Source: an uncultured Prevotellaceae bacterium (GTDB lineage: Bacteria; Bacteroidota; Bacteroidia; Bacteroidales; Bacteroidaceae). From it: 46,272 nucleotides of DNA. The notes beneath the pieces were generated by a model. That model did not search any database, was not told where the DNA came from, and saw only the letters and a program-made list of their open reading frames with translations. The stretch is taken from the NCBI GenBank assembly GCA_946184125.1, contig CAMHEL010000013.1, forward strand, positions 1 through 46,272, given 5' to 3'. Positions 40,617-46,272 of this stretch are shown piece by piece. Each line of letters opens with the position of its first letter. The first letter of the stretch is position 1. A program made the translations under genes and the position numbers.

Positions 40617-43163
40617 ATGGACCAAGCTAAAACTTATTCTTATGATGAGGCATACAGCGCATCGCTTGACTATTTCGGAGGCGATGAGCTTGCCGCCCGT
40701 GTTTGGGTCAACAAGTATGCAATGAAAGACAGCTACGGCAAGATTTACGAGCGGTCGCCAGAAGACATGCACTGGCGCATCGCCCGGGAAATCGCCCGTA
40801 TCGAGAATAACTACCCCAATGGCATGAGCGCAGAAGAGGTATTCGCACTGCTCGACCACTTCCGTTATGTGGTGCCAGCGGGAAGTCCGATGACCGGCAT
40901 CGGCAATAATCATCAGGTGGCATCGCTGTCAAACTGTTTCGTGGTGGGGCTCGACGGCAACGCCGATTCCTACGGAGCAATCCTCCGCATCGACCAAGAG
41001 CAGGTGCAGTTGATGAAGCGACGCGGAGGGGTGGGGCACGACCTCTCGCACATCAGGCCCAAAGGGTCGCCGGTCAATAACTCCGCACTGACGAGCACCG
41101 GACTGGTGCCCTTCATGGAGCGTTACAGCAATTCCACACGCGAGGTGGCACAGGACGGACGGCGAGGGGCGCTCATGCTAACGGTGAGCATCAAGCATCC
41201 CGACAGCGAAGCCTTCATAGATGCCAAGATGACCGAGGGGAAAGTCACCGGAGCCAATGTGTCGGTGCGTATCGATGATGACTTCATGCAGGCTGCTGTC
41301 AATGATACCGATTATGTGCAGCAATTTCCCATTAACGGGGAGAATGTCATAGCAAAGAAGACCATCAGGGCACGTGAGTTGTGGCAGAAAATCGTGCACA
41401 ACGCATGGAAAAGCGCGGAGCCGGGTGTCCTCTTCTGGGACACCATCATCCGCGAAAGCATCCCCGATTGTTATGCCGACCTGGGTTTCCGCACCATCTC
41501 CACCAATCCCTGTGGTGAGATACCGCTTTGCCCTTACGACTCTTGCCGCCTGCTCTCCATCAACCTCTTCTCCTATGTCGTCGACCCCTTCACCAGCAAG
41601 GCACGGTTCGATTTCGACCTCTTCCGCCGACATGTCGCACAGGCACAGCGGATTATGGACGATATTGTCGACCTCGAGCTCGAGAAAATCGTCACCATCA
41701 TGGAGAAAATCAAGGAAGACCCGCAGACCGAAGAAGTGAAAGGCGCAGAATACCACCTCTGGGAGAAAATCTACGACAAGAGCGGAAAAGGCAGGAGAAC
41801 GGGCGTCGGCATCACCGCCGAGGGCGACATGATAGCCGCCATGGGCCTTCGTTATGGCTCACAGGAGGCCACCGACTTCGCTGTGGAGGTGCACCGCACT
41901 CTGGCACTCGCTGCATACCGGGCTTCCGTTGACATGGCCAAGGAGAGAGGCCCCTTCAAAATATTCGATGCCCAGCGAGAGACCGGAAATCCCTTCATCC
42001 GGAGAATCAAGGAGGCCGACCCGGAACTCTACAATGATATGGTGAAATATGGACGGCGAAACATCGCATGCCTCACCATAGCACCCACCGGGACCACCAG
42101 TCTGATGACACAGACCACAAGTGGCATCGAGCCGGTCTTCATGCCTGTCTATAAACGGAGAAGGAAGGTCAATCCCGGAGATGCCAATGTGCATGTCGAT
42201 TTCGTCGACGAGGTGGGAGACTCCTTTGAGGAGTACATCGTGTATCACCCCAAATTCCTCGATTGGATGAAAATCAATGGCATCGACACCGAAAAGCGCT
42301 ATACCCAGGAGGAGCTCGAAGAGGTCGTGGCGCAGTCGCCCTACTGCAAAGCCACTGCAAACGATATCGATTGGCTCATGAAAGTGCGTATGCAGGGGGC
42401 AATACAGAAATGGGTGGACCACTCCATCAGCGTCACTGTCAACCTGCCCAACAACGTCGATGAGGCCTTGGTCAATCAGCTCTATATCGAGGCCTGGCGC
42501 TCAGGATGCAAGGGATGCACCATCTACCGCGACGGAAGCAGGGCCGGAGTCATGGTGGGTGTCAAGAAGAAGAAAGAGACAAAGCCGCAGGAGCCCGAGT
42601 GCAAAAGGCCGGAAGTGACCGAGGTGAGGCCACAGACACTTGAATGCGATGTCGTCAGGTTCCAGAACAACAAGGAGAAATGGGTCGCTTTCGTCGGACT
42701 GCTCAATGGATATCCCTACGAGATTTTCACCGGTCTGCAGGATGATGAGGAGGGCATCGTGCTGCCCAAAACCGTCACAAAGGGAAAAATCATCAAGCAG
42801 ACCAACGAGGACGGCACACACCGATACGACTTCCAGTTCGAAAACAAGAGAGGATATAAAACCACCGTTGAGGGACTCAGCGAGAAATTCAATCCAGAGT
42901 ATTGGAACTATGCCAAACTCATCTCGGGTGTACTCAGATACCGGATGCCCATCGACCATGTCATCAAACTGGTCTCGTCGCTGCAACTCAAGAGCGAGAG
43001 CATCAACACTTGGAAAAATGGCGTGGAGAGAGCTCTCAAGAAGTATATCGTTGATGGAACCGTCGCCGAAGGGAAGAAATGTCCCAATTGCGGACAGGAG
43101 ACCCTCGTCTACGAGGAGGGATGCCTGATATGCAAGAACTGTGGCGCCTCGAGATGTGGATGA
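40617..43163 (+). CDS. nrdJ: Class II (adenosylcobalamin-dependent) ribonucleoside-diphosphate reductase
   Basis: An 848-residue reductase making deoxyribonucleotides with adenosylcobalamin as radical source. Visible are C107 (SLSNCFV, first redox cysteine), the catalytic segment NPCGEIPLC with C299 and E301, the phosphate-binding APTGTTSLM, and in the C-terminal part the redox-pair region and a zinc-ribbon end (CPNC and CKNC, last 30 residues). A GRRTGVGITAEGD stretch fits the NrdJ subfamily. It works without oxygen and without an activase. No second subunit gene is near. folB begins one base after its stop. No B12 riboswitch precedes it. Confidence 0.95.
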   Translation: MDQAKTYSYDEAYSASLDYFGGDELAARVWVNKYAMKDSYGKIYERSPEDMHWRIAREIARIENNYPNGMSAEEVFALLDHFRYVVPAGSPMTGIGNNHQVASLSNCFVVGLDGNADSYGAILRIDQEQVQLMKRRGGVGHDLSHIRPKGSPVNNSALTSTGLVPFMERYSNSTREVAQDGRRGALMLTVSIKHPDSEAFIDAKMTEGKVTGANVSVRIDDDFMQAAVNDTDYVQQFPINGENVIAKKTIRARELWQKIVHNAWKSAEPGVLFWDTIIRESIPDCYADLGFRTISTNPCGEIPLCPYDSCRLLSINLFSYVVDPFTSKARFDFDLFRRHVAQAQRIMDDIVDLELEKIVTIMEKIKEDPQTEEVKGAEYHLWEKIYDKSGKGRRTGVGITAEGDMIAAMGLRYGSQEATDFAVEVHRTLALAAYRASVDMAKERGPFKIFDAQRETGNPFIRRIKEADPELYNDMVKYGRRNIACLTIAPTGTTSLMTQTTSGIEPVFMPVYKRRRKVNPGDANVHVDFVDEVGDSFEEYIVYHPKFLDWMKINGIDTEKRYTQEELEEVVAQSPYCKATANDIDWLMKVRMQGAIQKWVDHSISVTVNLPNNVDEALVNQLYIEAWRSGCKGCTIYRDGSRAGVMVGVKKKKETKPQEPECKRPEVTEVRPQTLECDVVRFQNNKEKWVAFVGLLNGYPYEIFTGLQDDEEGIVLPKTVTKGKIIKQTNEDGTHRYDFQFENKRGYKTTVEGLSEKFNPEYWNYAKLISGVLRYRMPIDHVIKLVSSLQLKSESINTWKNGVERALKKYIVDGTVAEGKKCPNCGQETLVYEEGCLICKNCGASRCG

Positions 43164-43164
43164 A

Positions 43165-43551
43165 ATGACACCTGTTGACAGCCAAGCGAAAATCTTCGTC
43201 AGAAATCTGAGACTTTATGCCTATCATGGCGTGATGCCTCAGGAAAGATGCGTGGGAGGCGACTATCTCGTCACTGTTGAAGTTACTGCAGATATCAGAA
43301 AGGCTGCTGAAACCGACCGTGTGGAGGATACCATCAGTTATGCCAGCCTCGTCGATATCATCAAAGACGAAATGAAACAACCGTCTGCACTCATTGAGCA
43401 CGTCGCGGCACGGATAGCCAACTCAGTGGTTACCCGGCATCATCTCGCCAAGGAAGTAGAGGTGGAAATCGTCAAAGTCAACCCACCAATGGGGGCTGAC
43501 TGCGAGGGGGCAGGGGTGCGAATACACTTAATAAATGATAAAACAATTTGA
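43165..43551 (+). CDS. folB: Dihydroneopterin aldolase
   Basis: A 128-residue enzyme for the pterin branch of folate synthesis, cleaving 7,8-dihydroneopterin to 6-hydroxymethyl-dihydropterin and glycolaldehyde. Family marks are IFVRNLRLYAYHGVMPQER near residue 10-28, the Tyr/Glu positions, ISYASLVDII, SALIEHVAARIA and the C-terminal VEIVKVNPPMGADCEG with the catalytic lysine. The ATG at 43165 is one base after the nrdJ stop and was preferred to a GTG eight codons upstream inside nrdJ. The pairing with nrdJ links folate (thymidylate) and deoxynucleotide supply. Confidence 0.93.
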   Translation: MTPVDSQAKIFVRNLRLYAYHGVMPQERCVGGDYLVTVEVTADIRKAAETDRVEDTISYASLVDIIKDEMKQPSALIEHVAARIANSVVTRHHLAKEVEVEIVKVNPPMGADCEGAGVRIHLINDKTI

Positions 43552-43579
43552 TTTGAGGAGGATTCTCACAAATAAACAC

Positions 43580-43587
43580 TAATTTTG
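43580..43587 (+). promoter_or_regulatory. -7 box for the amidase-MCE unit
   Basis: TAATTTTG followed by C, 22 bp upstream of the ATG at 43610. TTTG at 43552-43555 is 24 bp away, longer than the usual spacing. Confidence 0.55.
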
Positions 43588-43609
43588 CAGACAAATTGTT
43601 GATTTGGAA

Positions 43610-45895
43610 ATGCGTAAGATATATTTTCTCATACTTATAGGGCTGATTGGGGTGACGATGAGCAGCATCGCCGCCCCCAAGAAATTCACACTCGTCATTG
43701 ACGCAGGGCATGGAGGAAAGGACGTAGGAGCACCAGGGAAAACCTCCTACGAGAAGAACATCAATCTCCAGGTGGCCCTGGCGTTTGGAAAGCTGGTGGA
43801 GCGTAACTGTGCCGATGTCAAAGTCATCTACACACGCACCACAGATGTGTTCGTCGAACTGCAGGAAAGGGCTAACATCGCCAACCGGAACAAAGCCGAC
43901 CTTTTCATTTCCATACACACCAATGCGCTCGATGGAGGGAGAATCTCAAGAGGTCTGGAGACATACACTCTCGGTATGCACAGGGCTGCCGATAACCTCG
44001 CTGTCGCAAAAAGGGAAAACTCGGTTATCCTCATCGAGAAAAACTACAAACAGCGTTATGCGGGGTTTGACCCCAATTCCGCCGAAAGCTATATCATGTT
44101 CGAACTCCTGCAGGACAAGAACATGGCCAATAGCGTCGAACTCGCAAAATTGATACAGAGCGAGGCTTGCGCAGCCAGTGGAAGGGTGAACAAAGGTGTG
44201 CACCAGGCAGGTTTCCTCGTGCTGAGGGAAACTTCAATGCCCAGTTGCCTCATCGAACTCGGTTTTATCACCACTGCTGATGAAGAGCAATTCCTCAACA
44301 CCGAGGACGGACAGGGAAAAATAGCCAAAGGCATCTATAATGCTTTCCTCAAGTACAAGAAGAAGTACAGCAACAAAGACAGCGCAAAGAACGATGAGGA
44401 AGAAGGCGACGAAGACCAGAACCTGCTCGCACAGAATATGGTCGGACAATCCACTGTGGAGCCCATCAATGACACCGTGGAGCCCGATCGCAGTGAGGAC
44501 AACGGCCGTTCGATGATTGCTGAGGAGTCGTCGGCAACCGAAGTGGAGTATTCTGAGCAGAGAGCCGTCAGGGTCATCAATCCCGGGGCATCCGTTATGT
44601 CCGACAATGGCTACCTCGCTCAAAACATCCCGACTCAGTCTGAGCTGACAACCGACAGCAAGGATTTGCAGTCGAAAGTAGAAAACATCGTGGAGACACC
44701 ACCACAAGCCACAGCGCCACCCGCTCAATCAACGTCTCCATCTCCACCTGCTCCACACACTCCTCCCGCCCAGCTTGCTCTTTCCACACCACCCCCTCCT
44801 TCCACTCCTCCTACTGCCCCCACTCAGCCCGTTCAGCCATCACAGTCTACCGCTCCCGCTCAGCCCGTTCAGCCAACACTGTCTTCTTCTCAAACTCTGC
44901 CAGCAAAGGAAACTCCTTCTACGGTTTCCTCTCAGCCTGCTAAGCCAACACAGTCTTCTTCTTCCGCTCAACCCGCTAAGGAAACTCAGCCAACTGTTTC
45001 CTCTCAGCCCGCACAGTCTTCTTCTCCCGCTCAGCCAGCTAAAGAGGCTAAGCCTAACACTCCCGCTCAGCCAACACAGTCTTCTTCTCCTGCTCAGACT
45101 GCAAAGGAAGCTAAGCCAACCGCTCCCGCTCAGCCAACTCAAGAAGCTAAGCCAACTGTTCCCGCTCAGTCAACAAAGGAAACTCAATCAACCGCTCCCG
45201 CTCAGCTAGCACGGTCTTCTTCTCCCGCTCAGCCAACAAAGGAGACTAAACCTACAGCTCCTGCTCAGCCAGCAAAGGAAGCAAAGCCGACTACTCCCAC
45301 TCAGCCAGTAAAGGAGGCTAAACCTACCGCTCCCGCTCAGCCAGCCAAGGAGGCTAAACCTGCCGCTCCCGCTCAGCCAGCAAAGGAGGCTAAACCTACG
45401 GCTCCCGCTCAGCCAGCAAAAGAAGCAAAGCCGACTACTCCTGCTCAGCCAGCCAAGGAGGCTAAGCCTACCGCTCCCGCTCAGTCAGCAAAGGAAGCAA
45501 AGCCGACTACTCCTGCTCAGCCAGCCAAGGAGGCTAAGTCAACCGCTCCGGCTCAGTCCGATTCATCAGTTCAGACAGCATCTCGAGCCGATACCGTCTC
45601 CTCCCACCCCGACAACCGGCCCATTTTCAAGGTTCAGATAGCCGCTTCGTCTCAGCAATTGCCAGCCGACAGTCCTGTCTTTCTGGGACTGGAGGGGGTA
45701 ACCCATTATGAGGAAAACGGAATGACCAAATACACTGTGGGTGCGACACCCGACTTCGAGGAAATCACAATGTTGAGGAAAAGCGTGGCGGCAAAATTCC
45801 CACAGGCTTTCATCATCGCTTTCCGGGACGGGAAGAAGATAGAATTGAGAGAAGCATTGGGAGAATATAGAAAACAGCAAAAACGACAACCATAA
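43610..45895 (+). CDS. N-acetylmuramoyl-L-alanine amidase with Pro/Ala/Lys repeat linker and SPOR-like end
   Basis: A 761-residue exported amidase. The signal peptide is 1-21 (MRKIYFLILIGLIGVTMSS). The Amidase_3 domain (26-245) has the zinc ligands H34 (DAGHGG), E48 (YEKN) and H103 (SIHTNA), and the catalytic E216 (CLIELGF). An acidic linker (245-360) leads to a low-complexity region (about 363-663) rich in Pro, Ala, Gln, Ser and Thr, whose second half is made of a 12-residue repeat of the form AKPTAPAQPAKE. The C-terminal 90 residues (FKVQIAASSQQLP) resemble a SPOR peptidoglycan-binding domain. It cleaves the amide between MurNAc and the stem peptide at cell separation. The start ATG was preferred to a TTG two codons upstream. 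The MCE gene follows by 31 bp. Confidence 0.9.
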   Translation: MRKIYFLILIGLIGVTMSSIAAPKKFTLVIDAGHGGKDVGAPGKTSYEKNINLQVALAFGKLVERNCADVKVIYTRTTDVFVELQERANIANRNKADLFISIHTNALDGGRISRGLETYTLGMHRAADNLAVAKRENSVILIEKNYKQRYAGFDPNSAESYIMFELLQDKNMANSVELAKLIQSEACAASGRVNKGVHQAGFLVLRETSMPSCLIELGFITTADEEQFLNTEDGQGKIAKGIYNAFLKYKKKYSNKDSAKNDEEEGDEDQNLLAQNMVGQSTVEPINDTVEPDRSEDNGRSMIAEESSATEVEYSEQRAVRVINPGASVMSDNGYLAQNIPTQSELTTDSKDLQSKVENIVETPPQATAPPAQSTSPSPPAPHTPPAQLALSTPPPPSTPPTAPTQPVQPSQSTAPAQPVQPTLSSSQTLPAKETPSTVSSQPAKPTQSSSSAQPAKETQPTVSSQPAQSSSPAQPAKEAKPNTPAQPTQSSSPAQTAKEAKPTAPAQPTQEAKPTVPAQSTKETQSTAPAQLARSSSPAQPTKETKPTAPAQPAKEAKPTTPTQPVKEAKPTAPAQPAKEAKPAAPAQPAKEAKPTAPAQPAKEAKPTTPAQPAKEAKPTAPAQSAKEAKPTTPAQPAKEAKSTAPAQSDSSVQTASRADTVSSHPDNRPIFKVQIAASSQQLPADSPVFLGLEGVTHYEENGMTKYTVGATPDFEEITMLRKSVAAKFPQAFIIAFRDGKKIELREALGEYRKQQKRQP
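44697..45600 (+). repeat. Pro/Ala/Lys tandem repeat coding region in the amidase gene
   Basis: From about 45240 to 45550 a 36-bp unit (coding for AKPTAPAQPAKE and variants) recurs about eight to nine times with few changes; from 44697 to 45240 shorter, degenerate units such as TQSSSPAQPAKE dominate. Unit-level identity in DNA is high, so the copy number may vary between strains. Confidence 0.85.
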
Positions 45896-45926
45896 ATATA
45901 GGATTACATATTTATTTTTAGTTATT

Positions 45927-46272
45927 ATGAAAATATTTACAAAGGAAATAAGAATAGCACTGGTCGCCATTGTCGGTATCGTGCTTCTGTTTTTCGGGTT
46001 GAATTTCTTGAAGGGTGTCACGGTTTTCTCCGATGATGACATCTATTTTATTCAGTTCGACAACATCAGTGGCCTTTCTGGTTCAAGTCCAATCCTCGCT
46101 GATGGATACAAAGTGGGGACGGTAAGGTCCATCAACTACGACTATAACAAAAGAGGAGTGATTGTCACAGAGGTGGGAATCGACAAAAACCTCAAAATAC
46201 CTATAGGGACGACAGCTGAAATATCAAGCGACTTGCTCGGCAACGTACAGGTCAACCTCATTATGGGTGATG
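45927..46272 (+). CDS. MCE-family (MlaD-like) lipid transport protein, N-terminal part
   Basis: The first 115 codons of a gene that continues beyond the right edge. A transmembrane helix covers about residues 9-28 (RIALVAIVGIVLLFFGLNFL). The MCE domain starts near residue 40 with FIQFDNISGLSGSSPI, followed by GYKVGTVRSINY and the strand IPIGTTAEISSDLLGNVQVNL, a typical MlaD core. Such proteins form hexameric rings in the inner membrane and carry phospholipids between membranes. The amidase-MCE pairing is, to my knowledge, common in Bacteroidetes. Its ATP-binding and permease partners would be elsewhere. Confidence 0.88.
   Translation, partial: MKIFTKEIRIALVAIVGIVLLFFGLNFLKGVTVFSDDDIYFIQFDNISGLSGSSPILADGYKVGTVRSINYDYNKRGVIVTEVGIDKNLKIPIGTTAEISSDLLGNVQVNLIMGD

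Noticed and set aside
44775..45209. Leucine/proline-rich open frame inside the amidase repeat region
   Set aside because: It is a shifted reading of the repeat DNA, with no start context and no likeness to a real protein.

Overview
The window looks like a chromosomal segment from a Bacteroidales bacterium, most likely a Prevotella-like member of the Prevotellaceae. Three things point there. At least fourteen genes or transcripts are preceded by the Bacteroidetes -7 box TAnnTTTG, some with a TTTG/TTGG element 19-20 bp upstream, and there is no consistent Shine-Dalgarno signal. The gene families are typical of the phylum: class 3 fructose-bisphosphatase, GIN-domain (DUF2807) lipoprotein, DUF5024-like protein, secreted CotH with a Por-type tail, FISUMP-like protein, and amidase next to MCE. 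Gene phylogeny was not tested. No rRNA, tRNA, CRISPR array, integrase or intact insertion sequence was seen.

Layout. (1) 1-4.85 kb: a partial phospho-sugar mutase diverges from rlmH; rlmH runs tail-to-tail into a minus-strand unit of glycosyltransferase, fbp and maf. (2) 4.9-12.95 kb: a long minus-strand unit of purU, hisH, hisA, hisF, hisIE, an FtsE-type ATPase, lysC, lysA and a membrane glycosyltransferase. It mixes half of the histidine pathway with one-carbon, aspartate-family and envelope functions. (3) 13.2-17.7 kb: a plus-strand unit of a small AraC-type regulator, cytosolic dipeptidyl peptidase III, an AlkD-like protein and an M50 membrane protease. (4) 17.6-21.5 kb: a secreted double GH43-CBM6 enzyme and an RsiV/DUF3298-like secreted protein, both minus.

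(5) 21.6-34.9 kb is the accessory part. It has a roughly 325-nt, strongly structured transcript candidate with its own promoter and a terminator-like end, then a secreted CotH-kinase protein. Next come an AAA ATPase-nuclease, a FISUMP-like protein, and a three-gene unit (GIN lipoprotein, sigma factor with a transmembrane tail, DUF5024-like protein). A second, unrelated AAA ATPase-nuclease follows, flanked by two copies of the end of the DUF5024-like gene, and then a Dna2-like nuclease-helicase.

(6) 34.9-40.3 kb: a MacAB-like export unit on the minus strand (nitroreductase, ATPase, two permeases, HlyD adaptor), with short tandem repeats in two of its spacers. (7) 40.6 kb to the end: a B12-dependent ribonucleotide reductase with folB, then an N-acetylmuramoyl-L-alanine amidase with a long Pro/Ala/Lys repeat region and the start of an MCE-family lipid transport protein.

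The strongest candidates for something undescribed are the structured RNA at about 21.66-21.99 kb, the membrane-tethered sigma factor with its GIN lipoprotein, and the cluster of ATPase/nuclease genes around them. All functional proposals here come from motifs read by eye; no database search or folding program was run.
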